Program-made: the position numbers and the translations under genes | NCBI GenBank assembly: GCA_020091685.1 | Contig: CM034602.1 | Coordinates: forward strand, 2,106,936-2,170,935 | Length of the DNA stretch: 64,000 bases | Direction of reading: 5' to 3' | From: Lutjanus erythropterus | Taxonomy: Eukaryota > Chordata > Actinopteri > Lutjaniformes > Lutjanidae | Part shown: positions 47,520-59,660 of the stretch, in pieces | Layout: each line of letters opens with the position of its first letter | Numbering within the stretch: position 1 is the first letter of the stretch | The notes under the pieces: model-generated | Database searches by the model: none | The model's input: only the letters and a program-made list of their open reading frames with translations | What the model was told of the DNA's origin: nothing

Positions 47520-47989
47520 AGTTTGAATGAATAAGTGAATAAGTGGTGTCATCAAACAAGCCTGGAAACCTTGAAACCTTCACACAAACCCAATCTAAAC
47601 CTCTCATTTGACTGATCAGTGGTAAAATGCACCAGAGAAACACTGACCTCTAGTGGCCACAGTGTCAGTCCATTACTATACACTAAATATACAGTGTGAA
47701 CATGAAACTAATGCCGATGCAGAACTGTTGGTGTTTCTGATATTTTGTCCTCCCTCATTAACATATGTAGATAAAATATTACAATTTATTTTTTATACTT
47801 GATTTTTTTTCATCCTGTTATGAAGCCTTCCCCACAGGAAGTTCAGAATCTTAATAGTTGCCACATAGTATGATCAGAAATATTTGAATAATGGGTTTTT
47901 TTTCAGGGGTGCATTGATAAATACAGACCCTCCTTGTCTCTCTTCATTGATTGATAGAGAGCTGCAGTGATTAATGATTGAGTCATACA

Positions 47990-48230
47990 TTCTCTTATTT
48001 CAGTTTCTTAAATGTGAATGTTTTCTGGTTTCTTTACTCCTCTCTGGCAGTAAACTGAATATATTTAAGCAACTGAACAAACAAACAATAAATAAATACA
48101 ATAAGAAGCACAAAGAAAAAGCAGGTGTTTTATTTACTTTTTTGTGCGTGTCAGAAAAAATCAGAAAAAAGAAATTTTACTGTCAGAGAGGAATAAAGAA
48201 ACTAGAAAATATTCACATTTAAGGAGCTAA
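47990..48230. repeat. Two MITE family A pieces facing each other
   Basis: TCTTAAATGTGAATGTTTTC and CTCCTCTCTGGCAGTAAA (47990-48060) are complementary to TTTACTGTCAGAGAGGA, AAACTAGAAAATATTCACAT (48170-48222). The arrangement forms an inverted repeat with a loop of about 110 bases. Confidence 0.5.
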
Positions 48231-48728
48231 AATTGGTTGTTGTGCCTTTATAACAACAGCAAATCAATTAAGTGATGTATTAATTAATTTAACAGATGAA
48301 GATTCAATAAATTGTGCATTCTTCTGACAATTCAGTCTTTATATTTTGTATTTTATAAGCTTATAAACTTCCTGAATTGTATTTGACCTTTTTTTCCTTC
48401 TTTTTGTGTAATCTGCTCACACTGATCCTGAAGATTTTTAATCAATATTTCTCATCTTCAGTTTTAGGTTTGTCCATGCAAAGAAACAAACAGATGTTTT
48501 TTAGTGTTAATAATTCTCTTGTTAATAGGTTACATATAGCTCAGTTAGTGTTTGTTTATATTGATAAAACTTTTTTTTTTCAGTTCCAGCTCTCTGGTTC
48601 AGTGTCAGTGAACACGTTGCTACTGTTTCAGGTCAAAGATTGTTTATGCAGGAAGAGTCATCACACTGCAGGTTAAAAACTTCCCAATCCTGACCTGCAA
48701 AACAGGACGTTCTTTTTCATTGTGTGCT

Positions 48729-49123
48729 AGTGATGATGGAAAGTAACTAAGTACATTTAACCAAATACTGTAATTAAGGTAGTTGAGTATTTCCTACTTT
48801 GTACTTCTACTCCACGCTACATTTTCTTGATAGCTTTAGTCACTTTGCAAACTCAGAATATTCATGCAAAATATAACTGACAAAATAATTGCAACATTAA
48901 AGTGCTCAACACATTAATGCATCAGTACTTTTTAGGGCCTGATTGCTACCGGATCTTTGAGTTCGGTCCCAATACCGATATTAATAAGAATATTTAAAAA
49001 AAACACACACCTTTGTGTTTTTACTTGAGACATATTTTGAATGCAGGTCTTTCACCTGTAACAGAATATTTGTAGTTTTGCTACTTTCACTTAAGTTAAA
49101 GATCTGAGTGCGTCTTCCACCAC
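48729..49123. mobile_element. AAGTAC-type MITE, near-complete copy
   Basis: The head GTGATGATGGAAAGTAACTA is complementary to the tail AGTGCGTCTTCCACCACTG. The interior has TTGAGTATTTCCTAC, ACTTCTACTCCACGCTACA and CACTTAAGTTAAAG, a pattern widely repeated in fish genomes. Non-coding. Confidence 0.6.
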
Positions 49124-49309
49124 TGATCCTCTAATTTAAAGGAACAGTTCACCCCAAATTAAAAAAAATACATTTTACTCTTAACTGTTGTGCTGTTTAT
49201 CTGTCCAGATTGTTTGGTGAGAGTTGCTGAGTTTTCAGGGGCGCATTGATAAATAGAGACTTCTGTAAACTGTATTTTAAACACCTCGTCTCTCTTCATT
49301 GATTGATAT

Positions 49310-49594
49310 AGAGCTGCAATGATTAATGATTAAGTCATGCATTCTCTGATTTCAGCTTCTTAAATGTGAATATTTTCTGGTTTCTTCACTCCTCTCTGAC
49401 AGTGAACTGAATATCTTTAGGTTGTGAGTAAAACAAGACATTTGAGGACGTCGTCTTGGGCTTTTGGAAAAAAATGGTCAACATTTTTTTTTACCATTTT
49501 CTGACATTTCTGAGGTCAAACAGCTAAGCAGTTAATTGAGAAAATAATCGACAGATTAATCAACAGTGAAAATAATCATTAGTTGCAGCCCTAC
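49310..49594 (-). mobile_element. MITE family A copy, inverted
   Basis: TTCAGCTTCTTAAATGTGAA, CTCCTCTCTGACAGTGAACT, GACATTTGAGGACGTCGTCT and ATCATTAGTTGCAGCCCTA match the family in the minus orientation. Confidence 0.65.
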
Positions 49595-49639
49595 ATTTAT
49601 ACTCTCCTCTATATGATGCATGAATTAATAGAGGAGAAA

Positions 49640-49777
49640 TGAGAAAGAGGTGGGGAAATAGAAGTTGTACTTCTGCCTACTCTTTTCTGAACACCTTTCT
49701 TGTTTGTTTGTTATTTATGTTCGAAATAAAGTTATTCATTCATTCATTCATTCATTCATTCATTCATACATACATAC
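49640..49777 (+). mobile_element. Retroelement 3' tail with (TTCA)n and (TACA)n
   Basis: CTTCTGCCTACTCTTTTCTG, TTGTTTGTTTGTTATTTATG, TTCGAAATAAAG and then an (ATTC)n tail (49734-49767) look like a non-LTR retroelement 3' end. Only the tail is visible; the family is not assigned. Confidence 0.4.
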
Positions 49778-50125
49778 AGCTAATCTGAAAACAAAGTAAA
49801 CTCTCTCAGAGAGGTAGATAAACTCCCATGCCCCAGGTTCCTATGTATTTTTGATTTTGGTTAACTCTCAGAAACAGAATCAGTTTTATTCCAAGTAGGT
49901 TTTCACATACAAGGAATTTGCTGTGGTGTATTAGTGCATAAGAACAAACCAGATAGGCTACTAAAAATATAAATAAAGTTTACAGCAAGTAGTGCAGGAC
50001 AAAAACAGCATAAAGAGAAAAGGAAAATGCTCAAATATGACTTTATTTAAACAAGTGACAGGAAGTGAAGCATATTTCCTGAAAAAGAAACAAGCTGATT
50101 CTTTGCAGAAAGTGTCTCAGTGTTA

Positions 50126-50338
50126 TGGCTGAGCGATTCTGAGAAAATTTCTATCAAATAAATATTTTTTTAAGTCTTACATTAAATCTGATTTGTAGGA
50201 CAGGACATCTCTGCCTCACGACATTCGTTCAAGTAAATTTACCATTTTGCCTTCAACAAATATTGCACCTCTTGCGATTTGATAATTGCAAAACTCCATA
50301 TTGCGATTTCGATAAAATTTCGATTAATTGTGCAGCTC
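50126..50338 (+). mobile_element. Dispersed element C next to the CADPS2 promoter
   Basis: TGTAGGACAGGACATCTCTG, ATTCGTTCAAG, CAACAAATATTGCACCTC and TTGCGATTTCGATAAAATTT correspond to 32939-33266. It ends about 100 bases before the GC-rich promoter segment. Confidence 0.5.
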
Positions 50339-50439
50339 CGCTCAGTTTTCGGAGAGTTTTCTGTCTCTTGAAACACGAGCAGAGTGAGACCTCTCTGCTG
50401 TTGTTCTCCTATCAGCAGCTACAGGTTGCTCACCTGTCT

Positions 50440-50767
50440 GCTCGAGCGCTCACTCTCAGAGCGCGCGAGCTCTCTGTGTGAAACAGCCAGTGGCGCAGGG
50501 CGCGCGCTGCCATTCCAACACATCCCCGGTGTGACGGAACGAAGCGCACGCGGCGACAACCTCCAAATATTAACCATTAAAACTCCGCCCACAGAAAACC
50601 CAGCTCCAAACCAAACACAACCACCGACCGCGGCGGAGAAGGAGCACCGTCGGTCGGGAAAGTGCAGCAGTTAACGCCACGTCGACTAAAACAAACAAAC
50701 TAAAGCTGAAACAGTTGTTCCTCCATCTCTTTCATTTTCTCCGTCGGTCTGAACCGGAGTTTGAACC
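50440..50767 (+). promoter_or_regulatory. CpG-rich CADPS2 promoter and 5' untranslated region
   Basis: CpG density rises sharply here (CGAGCGCTC, GAGCGCGCGAGCTC, GGCGCGCGCTG, AAGCGCACGCGGCG) against an A/T-rich background. It has an NRF1-like GCGCACGCG and a TGACGG half-CRE-like sequence near 50530-50555. There is no TATA box, which fits a neuronal or neuroendocrine CpG promoter. The transcription start is not determined. Confidence 0.55.
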
Positions 50768-51109
50768 ATGCTGGACCCGTCCTCCAGCGAAGACACCGGC
50801 GGGGAGTCCGACCCAGAAGTTGTCCAGGAGGCTCCGAGGAAAGCCTCCTCCTCGGCAGGGAAACGGGGGAACAACAGCCGGGCGGGCGGCCAGCAGCGAC
50901 AGTCCGCCGCACCTGGAGGAACCCCCGACAAAGGTGCCAAAGACAGCAACGCTACAGGTGAAGAGGAGGAGAGGAAGGAGCGAGAGCGGCTCCAGAAGGA
51001 GGAAGAGGAGAGGAAAATTAAACTTCAGATTTATGTGTTCGTCCTGCGATGCATTGCCTACCCGTTCAACGCCAAGCAGCCCACCGACATGGCCCGGCGG
51101 CAGCAGAAG
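50768..51109 (+). CDS. cadps2: CADPS2, calcium-dependent secretion activator 2, first coding exon
   Basis: The exon is 342 bases (114 codons, phase 0) from ATG with context AACCATGC to a GTGAGT donor. The start [17 protein letters not shown] and the end [20 protein letters not shown] followed by TDMARRQQK are the conserved N-terminal signatures of the CAPS/CADPS family; between them is a low-complexity acidic, Ser- and Gly-rich segment, then a charged helix ([16 protein letters not shown]). Known role: CADPS proteins prime dense-core vesicles for calcium-triggered exocytosis through C2, PH and MUN domains, all encoded further downstream. Only exon 1 is here; exon 2 was not found up to base 64000. 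CADPS2 rather than CADPS is chosen because it is the neighbour of SLC13A1 in human. Confidence 0.92.
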
Positions 51110-53159
51110 GTGAGTCTGTGCACCCAACATGCACCTGTTGTCTGGAAAGTAGGGAGCCGCTACCAAACCTCCTTTAAAAATATGCCAATTTAACGCCGAC
51201 TCTCTTAGCTGACAAAGAATTCAAAGTAAATAAGACAACTTCAACTCCTTTTGGAATCATAATGAGCTGCTGATTAATTCGGCATATTTTCCACTCTTGC
51301 TTTCGCTTTTATTTCTGCAAAATAGCCCCTTTTCTCTTCGGTTTTCCTGTTGCTTCCACATTGTTGCCGCTCCAAACCACTGCCTACAGGGCGACGGCCA
51401 CCATTGTGATCCAGCTGTTAAATTGGAAATATTTACTAAACAAGAGCTACACTGTGTATACAATCAACACCGAATTCATCATTCAGCAATCACTGTCGCG
51501 TTGGGTCTTTGAATAATTTGTGATGTGTCTATTCATTTGGTACTCCTCGTGTAAACGTTAAATTGAAGGAGATCTAAAGGGAATCTGGTAAAGGTGTAAA
51601 GTCATTTAAGGGAACCAAGAGTGTCTGTGTTTTTAGCACATGGTCTTTGCAGATTTCTTTAAATTGTCACGAAAAGGATAGTGAACAAACCAGCCAACCT
51701 TTAACAGGAGCATAAAGCCATTCAAGCCAAGTACATGCATGCAACTCTACTGTAATAACATCAGCACTGCAGAAGAAAAAAAATAACTAATTCAAACCCA
51801 CTTTGTCTTAAAATCTGCTTTGTTTGTATTTTTCATAAGCTCAGTATAATTTGTATTTGTGCCATAACCCTTTAAATGCATACATTAATTGACACTTTGT
51901 GGGTTTTCCACCTTTACAAAAACCCCTGCAACATTAATATTGCTTTGCTGGAATTAATATAACTGTTGATTTAGAAGGACGCTACATGAGGATAGATCTG
52001 TCCTTGTATTAAAATAACCTTTATTTTAAGCTAAGCTAAGCACAAGGCTGAGACGATTCAGTCCTGAGTTGTTATGCCTTTTTTTTCTTGAAATTCTCGA
52101 GTCTTTGCTTTGGCTGCATTGGATTGCAGGATGCATTGAAGCGCTGTCCTTGGCTGCGCACAACATTCAAGGGCCATTCGCTGATTTGGTGAATAGCTCT
52201 CCCCGGGTTTGTCCACGTTAGATTCAGATGAATGAGTTTCTGCTGTGCTGGAGGGCAGCCTGGACCTGCAAGCTCGCTCTAATAAAAACAAGCAGGGGAA
52301 CCCGGTTCTGCTTGAAGAACCAACTCCTGTGTTCTCCTGTGCCACTGGAAAGCCTGTTGATGAGCGTTTTGTGTTGTTAAAATTCAGTATGCAGGAGGCG
52401 TTTCCATTCAGCTTCGATGTGCGTGTAAGTGATGAATCTGTTCAGACAGAAGGCAGACGTGGGAGTTTATTTTGTGCACAAGTGTAAGTTCAGAAGATTA
52501 AACCCATGTCACATTAATTAGACAGACACTTCCAGCAGGAGAGATCAGTGCCTTCCTGAATTTTTATTCTCTCTCCAACTGATTCTGGAAGTCGTGCTTC
52601 TCCCTGCATTGATTCATAAATAAACAGTGTGTGAATTCATTGTAAGACTGGGGAATGTGGCATCGATTTGTTGTGTCACAGAGGAAGTGGAGTTTCTCAT
52701 GTTGCAGAGCTCCCTGGTGGTGGCAGTAGGCGTGTCTGTGTGAGGTGGGTTTCCAGTTTGAATCCCCCGACTCCCGCCCAGCAGACTGCTGTGGATCACT
52801 GCAGGATGGAGAAATCAATCGTTCAGGATAACGGTCCACAGTCAGGAGTGGATTTTTTCTGCAGAGCAATAGGTCATCTGAAGAAAAACTGATGTAGAAC
52901 AAACTGTGACAGGAAACAGATGTGAGAACAGTGTTTGCATCGACTTTCCACACAATTGGTATGAGGGACACTGCAGTTTAGTTCACTGAAATGGTATTGG
53001 TACTAATATTGACCTTATTAAGCAGATCAGGTATTGACCAGACCTGAACAGAACGTTTACAGTGGATACTGCTTTGTTAGATAAAATATCTGTTACTGAA
53101 AAAGAGAAGATAAATGAGTTGTTATTCATCTTCTTAGGACCTGCCTGACCAATCAGAAC

Positions 53160-53360
53160 CTCTGCGTTAATTGGCAGAAATGGAATATAATATCCATATA
53201 AATTTCAATAGCATATAATCAGCTGAAAATAAGAATTGTTGTGTTTTCGTTATCTTAGAATGAGCCCTTTGAATCGACACAGGGAGCAGGTTGTCTTCAT
53301 CCGAGTTCGCCATGTTGCACCGCCATGTTTCTACAGTAGCCCAGGATGGACAAACCTGGG
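53160..53360 (+). repeat. Dispersed repeat D, copy 2
   Basis: AATTGGCAGAAATGGAATAT, GCATATAATCAGCTGAAAAT, TTAGAATGAGCCCTTTGAAT and GCCATGTTTCTACAGTAGCC parallel the 46455-46635 copy. Confidence 0.55.
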
Positions 53361-54521
53361 CTGGGAAAACCAGTTTTCCTCTGATTCATCAGCTTTCTTA
53401 CGACCAGTGCTCCCTCAGCTTTCTCAGTCTCTAACTTGATTGCCCACCACTGTGCATGTTCTTTCTCCACAAAAGATGGACACAAACCAAAGGATGTTTT
53501 TTGGTGTTGCTATTTTGCAGAATAAACTGCAGCCAGACCCAGACGTTGAACCTGAGTAACCGAAATAATCCAGGGAACACACAACTGAGAGAGAATATCA
53601 TTGTTTGGTCCATGAACCCCACCTGGATAGTTCCTGGTTTCAGTGGAGCAATCTGTTCTCTGGCTGATGTGATTGGCCACTGTGACAGCTTGACATCAGA
53701 TTGAAGTTTTCCAAAAGTTGACTTTGTTTCTACTTTTCTGCTGCATTACCTGCTGCGTTTTTGAAATGAATGAGACATCTGGCGTTTTCCCTGCAACGCC
53801 TGACTCTGTTTCAGAAGAGACCATCAAGCTTGTCACATAACAGAAGCGAAAGGACATAAATCTGCAAAGTTTCCCCAAAGTTTTCAAGATTTGCACGCTT
53901 GGTAAGCAGAGCATAGTACTAACCTCCCTGTCCTCACCATCCCTCCATGTCAGTTGATCTACGCTGTACTATCAATGATGTCCACTGATGTCAGAAGCTC
54001 GTAAGAGAGAACAAAAACAGCTGAAGCTCACCAATCACAGTTCTTGTTGTTTCCATGTGGTAGCTGCCGTAGAACAAATGGCGGTGCAAGTCAGTAGTGG
54101 CTTTGCCACTGTGGTTACGCTGTAACCCTTAACACAGAACTAAGGCTTTAGTGACAGTACATGTGCAGGACTTAAGTGTCGAGCGGTGCTAGAAATGGTT
54201 CCTTTGCCTCCTCTTTGTCACTCCCACGGTGCACAGAAACTTTGTCGTCGTTTCCTGCTGGCCGCCACGGCTCTGGAGGAGGAGTTAATGATGCAAGCCG
54301 GTGCTTAGCGTCGGCCCACGCACAAACTCAGCCTGCAGCAGATTCACTGTCAGCCTCCACGATGCTCGGGGTTTCACCTCCCAGAAAACGCATTAATGAT
54401 GACATTGTTTTTTAAATGTAGAATAAAAGAATTTGCTGCTTGTAGAAACAAATTTATACAAACATGTCAAAATGTCTTTTGACATTTTTTTAATGTATTT
54501 TAGGTGTCAGTTAATTATATT

Positions 54522-54632
54522 TAGGGCTGCATGATATGGTAAAAAATCTTATTGAGATTATTTTGACAGATAACTGAATCACTGAAAAAAAAACTGCGAT
54601 TTTGATTATATTTGAATAATTTTGCAGCCCTA
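54522..54632. mobile_element. Very short MITE with perfect 10-base inverted ends
   Basis: TAGGGCTGCA (54522-54531) and TGCAGCCCTA (54623-54632) are exact inverted repeats bounding 111 bases containing ACTGCGATTTTGATTATATT. Such elements are common in fish. Confidence 0.65.
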
Positions 54633-56064
54633 CAATATATATTAATTCTAATCCTTGTTTAACTCAAAAAGTTAGGAATCATATGTGTTCTTTAGGGAGA
54701 ACACACATTTTACTTTATAATAACATCTGCTAATGATGAATAATTTCCTGAACTGTCTCTTCTCAGTGTCTGTTTATCCATAAAGTATCATGAAACATGA
54801 TATGGCAATAAAATCTCTAAGTTAATTAAGTCTCATCTGGGTCTTCCTGCTCTCCCATTTAATGTTGTATCCTGTCTGCAGATCTAAACTTTAACAGGTT
54901 GTCTGAGGTTTGTGTAACGCAGTGACATCAGTGATACGATATGAATCAGACTGACTGTAATCCTCAAGGCTTTGGAGGAAGTTTGTAGAAACGCTGAAGC
55001 AGAGAAACCAGCCGTGCAACATCCAGTCTTTCCTTGTTTACATAGTTTGAATGTTGAATGACTGAAGGAGCTTTGCAGCTTGTCAGTCTCTTGTTTGAAG
55101 GATGTTTTCACTTGTCTGCTCTTTGGGAAATGTTAGAGGAAGAGCTCTTGTCTCAGTTTTTTAATTCTCAGCTTGTCTGGCTGAGGTTGTAGGAGAGCAA
55201 AGTTTGAAGAGATCAAGAAAGTAATAAAAGGTATATTGCTCTGTCTTCTGTCCGAGAGCTTTTTGATTCATGTTTTATCGAACAAGCCTCTGGTATTGAT
55301 GAAATCTTTTAGGAGCAGATTAAACACGGTGTGAATCAGACGGGAGGAAGGAAACAGCCCAGGTTTCACCTGAGGCCGTCTAGATAAAATGAAGGATGTT
55401 TATTTCCCAAAGAGCAGAGGTTCATTATTATTTCTAATAAATAATTTACATTTCAAGTTGAAATGCAGCTACTCAGACTTTCCCTCCAGAGCTACAAATC
55501 TGACCTGATCTGTGCAGGACTTCGACTAAACCATGTGGTGACAGGAGAAGTCAATAGTAAGCTTGTTTGTCTTTATATTCTCCCCTTTTTGTTGTAAACA
55601 GCTCAAACCAATCTAGTTAAGACTTCTTTATCCAGGCACAAGAGGTGGATGTGTTCAGAGACAACAAACTGCAACATGCTGGAAAGTTTGAACATCGAAA
55701 CAGCCGAGCCACAGCAGAGTTTTTGCAGTCTGAGGGTGTTTTCACACCTGTGGTTCATTTGGTCCATCTATTGATGTGAAGTCACTTTTTTCCAGATTGT
55801 AAAATGATAGAAAAAGGAGCTGAGCCATGTGAGGAATGATGCAAAAAAGGGATTCAACACGACCTCCAGAGAGTCACGTGACAAATTAAAACACATCTTT
55901 TTCGTTTCCTCAGGCTCCTTCCTCTTTTTTAAAGTATTGCATCATAATTTAGGATGTATTGTGTGAGTGCAAAGGGTCGAAAATGGGTTTGTTATCTCCA
56001 GGTAACATAGAGCGGTATTTATTCTCTCTGTTGTCAAAAACAGCTTATTAGGAAATAACTGATT

Positions 56065-56342
56065 TTAAAGGTAAAATATGCAGGATTTTCCCAAACAGAC
56101 TGCATGTTTCATACAAAAATAATCCCATAGCCCACTAAAAGTGTGTTGTAGTGAATACATCTGCAGAGACCCCACCCTCCACCTGTGGCTTCTTATTATC
56201 TCATTATTTTGCTGTGCTCAGGGCAACTTCCCCAACCCGGAACATCAGAATCTGATGTCCTGGGAACCAGACTCAACATTCAACTATCCCTCTGTGGTTT
56301 TTACAAACAGCAACTGATGAATGCCACTTATTCTACCTTTAA
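56065..56342. mobile_element. TTAA-flanked MITE
   Basis: The left end TTAAAGGTAAAATATGCAGG and the right end ATTCTACCTTTAA are inverted repeats with TTAA at both extremities. 278 bases, non-coding, in CADPS2 intron 1. Confidence 0.6.
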
Positions 56343-56585
56343 GCATTGTTTGTGTTATTAGCAAATTGGCCATATGTTAGAAGTAATGACTAACAGGTAG
56401 TGACGAAGAAGAGGATGAAGACGAGGCGTCTTGAACAGCAGTGATTCAGAGGTTATTCCTGTGTGAACGCTGTCGCACACTTTTTAATGGCCTTAATGAA
56501 CTGACAAAGAAGTACACGGAGTTGGATACACAGCAGTTTTAACAGCTTTTGTCTTATTAATCAGGGAAAACGCCCACGCAGATGT

Positions 56586-56599
56586 GTCACCATGGTAAC
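56586..56599. promoter_or_regulatory. Second RFX X-box match
   Basis: GTCACCATGGTAAC fits GTNRCC-N2-RGYAAC completely. It lies 5.5 kb inside CADPS2 intron 1, away from any recognised start. It could be an enhancer site or a chance match. Confidence 0.3.
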
Positions 56600-58910
56600 C
56601 AAATTATTTCTAGAAATATATAAATGGCTTATACAGATCAATTATAAGATCACTTTCTGAACAGATTTCATGATCAGCAGATTCATTTGTTAGTAGTCAT
56701 CATGATAAAATCACATACCTGCTGTCATAAAGTCCGATGGTTGGTTTGTTTGCTTTCTCAGGCATCAATGATGCTTAATTGTGGGCGTGGCTGATTTGAG
56801 TTAGCGGTGTGTGCTTTCACAGGTGGTTAGCCGTGACACTCCCCCTCTTTGTCAGTTTTGGATTAGTTGGGAGTTAGCCACACAACGGCACTTCAGATAC
56901 CTACGGGTGATGGCATGGAGATGGGAGTGCTGCACCGGGCTGGCTACCCCTCAAAAACATTGTGTAAAAAGTAAAAAATAATATTTATATAAATTTGCGG
57001 GTGCAGGCAGGCATGCTGCAGGTGAGAACAATAATATGACAATACGATAATATGATTTTCCTCTTGGAGAAATCAGAAATAAAGATGACTGTGCAGTATT
57101 TTTATTTTAACATTTAAATCTACTAATACAATAATATCAAGCCTAACCAGCCTGCAGGATTTTATTGTGAAAGCCTGAAAGAAAACATCCTGCCAAACAG
57201 TGGGACATCACCGTCTGATCTGACAGGGATGTAGGCTGTCTGACAGCTAAAAAAGTTGGCAGAAAGGCAAAAATAGGCAGTGGAGAAAAGTGGACAGATT
57301 GTGGACAATATGTCATCAAAGGTCAAACGTATTAGCTTTTGATAGCCACAAGCTAGGCTCATCGTCACTATGGAAACCCATCGACAGCTGCTGGACTACA
57401 GGCGATCTGCCAGTTGAGAACACAAGTGAGTGAGTGTGTGTTTTTAATCATGGGTGTGGGTCGTGAAGCTCATATTCACAGTTCTGGATGGGTGTGGATT
57501 TGACTTAGAACAGGCAGGTAACAGGTTGGTTCTGGTTCTCAGCTTTGCAGGGGCAGGTTTGCAAAACTGGACCCGTGCTGGGTTCTGATGGAACCGCATC
57601 CATGTTTTATACAGTCTGTTCTTTCAGATCACAAGCGAGCTGCACCAGAGTTCGCTTGACAGCAGGGTGAAACCCACCTTTTTCAAGCAGCCTCAGTTTT
57701 GTTGTTTTGTTTGTCAGGGTTAATTTAACAGCTTTCACACCAGACCAGATGAACCGTACTAACAGAGCAAATGGACCTGAGTTCGTTTTAACTGGACCAG
57801 ACAGGTCAGGTATGAAAGCAACCTGAGGCTGCTGATGAAGATCTTTACCAGAATCTTGAAGCAGAGTTTTGGTTGGTAGCTGCAGGGAGGCAGAACATCA
57901 GTTGCACAGCTGGACGGCAGCCTGAAGCTTCAAAGGTTTAACTACCTCACTGGCTTTCACATCCACAGTAGAAAGTGTAAGTGCTCCGAGCTCTTTTTCT
58001 GCAGTTCTGCAGAACTTTAAGCCTGGCTTCTGTCATTTCTGTCTTCAGAGGCGGGTGAAGAGCTGCTGCTGTCTCAGAGACCTGTGGAGCCTTGAGTTTT
58101 TTTTCACAGTTTTGAGTGAAGGAGTGAAACATTTATACTGTTACAGCCTCTGACCTCGTGGACTCGCGCTGCTCATCAGCATCTCTGAATGTTCTCCAAT
58201 CTGCTGTGCTGCAGCCTTGAGGCTCTTCTGATTTGAAATGTAGAAGCTGGTTCAAGTGGTCAGAGTTAAGTAGTCAATAATAAAAATGAGTGAATATATA
58301 TGCATTCATTTATGTGTTTATTTATTTTTTTCCATGATATCGTGAGGAAACTCCCCCCCGTGGTATTTTCTTGCCTTTCAAACATCGGAAGCCTCTAGTC
58401 TTCCCCCTGTGTTTCTGTTTTCGTCCTGTTTCCAAGCGTGCCTGACAAACCGAGCGGGGAGACCATAACTGCAGAAACCCCCTCCTGATGGAGACCCACG
58501 CATCCCTCCCTGCACACATCTAATCCCCTGGCAGCTGTTTATTACACAAACAAGATAAACACCATCTCCTCTGCTTCTCTGCTATAAGAAGCCACTTCTG
58601 CTGATGTGGGGGCTTGTTTTTTTCAGTGGGTGGTGGGCGCGAGTTTTGGCCGCAGATCTGCTGGAGGCGACTTCCGTCCTCCTTTGTCATCTCTCCTTCC
58701 CCTGTCAAATTCCCTGAGACGGAGCTCTTCTCAGTGGGTTATGTAACCTCTCCTCCTCCTCCTCCCTTCTCCTCCTCCTCCTCTCAGATAAGTGAAAGGA
58801 TGTCTCAGCAGGGCTCTCACAGAGCAGGGAGCTCCACGAAGAGCATCAGACAGCCAGTCAGCCCGGCCCTGGGGCCAAAGAGGGCCCTCAGTCAGCTCAA
58901 ACTCTCTGCA

Positions 58911-58952
58911 GTACATTACAGTACAGTACAGTACAGTACAGTACAGTACAGT
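58911..58952 (+). repeat. (GTACA)n pentanucleotide tract
   Basis: About eight GTACA units, one of them degenerate (GTACATTACA). Confidence 0.9.
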
Positions 58953-59469
58953 GAGTTTGTACATGGTTGTTTTTGTTTTTAGGATTGTAGCAGGGCTGCA
59001 GTATGGATGTGGTTGCAAATATGCAATCAATTTGTTGGAAATTACATAACCAACAACAATTAAGTCTTTGTTTTACCACCAAATGGGACAGAAGAAACAC
59101 TCAGAAAAAGTTAAAGTTTCTCTTTATGATATGTGTTTTTGTGCTTCAAGTTTAGATGCTGAAAAATGAACAGATTGTGTTTGCTGTGCAAGAATGATTG
59201 CAGTCATTTCCCACTGCTTTCCAACAACGATACCATTATATCACATGAAATAGTTGAGTGTCGCTAAACAGCTGGATGGCTAATCAATCAAATGATCAAG
59301 AGAAGAGGAATCGACAATTATGATGAACAATTAATCAAAGTGATCGCAGGCTTAAGCATCTACAGCCATGTTAGCAACTCTGTGAGTCTGTAGTGGTCCA
59401 TTGAGTTCATAATGACAATACTACCATGCTGATGTTTAGCAGGTATAATGTTTATTATGTTCATTATCT

Positions 59470-59660
59470 TAGTTTATTGCTTCTCAAACAGTGGGGTGGG
59501 CTCACCTGCTGGGGCACAGAGCCACTTCATTCAACTTGGATCCTTTTTATTAGCTGCTTCTCTAGAGGTTGTTAATGATTTAGAAAACATTATTGAGTGT
59601 GGGGCATGAACTTTTTTCAGCTTCTGAGGTCGGGCATGGCAGAAAAAGTTTGAGAACCAC
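59470..59660 (+). mobile_element. hAT-like fragment (GAGAACCACTG end)
   Basis: The left part has TTGCTTCTCAAACAGTGGGG and the right end AAAAAGTTTGAGAACCACTG. The block CTTTTTTCAGCTTCTGAGG to CAGAAAAAGTTTG reappears at 60050-60105 (CTTTTCCGGCTTCTGATGG to CAGAAAAAGTTTG). A non-autonomous hAT relative is likely. Confidence 0.5.

Noticed and set aside
50732..51166. Long open frames in other frames over the CADPS2 exon
   Set aside because: These arise from high GC content; only the frame starting MLDPSSS has family signatures and a correct donor.
58911..58952. CRISPR-like direct repeats
   Set aside because: It is a simple pentanucleotide microsatellite without spacers, in a vertebrate genome.
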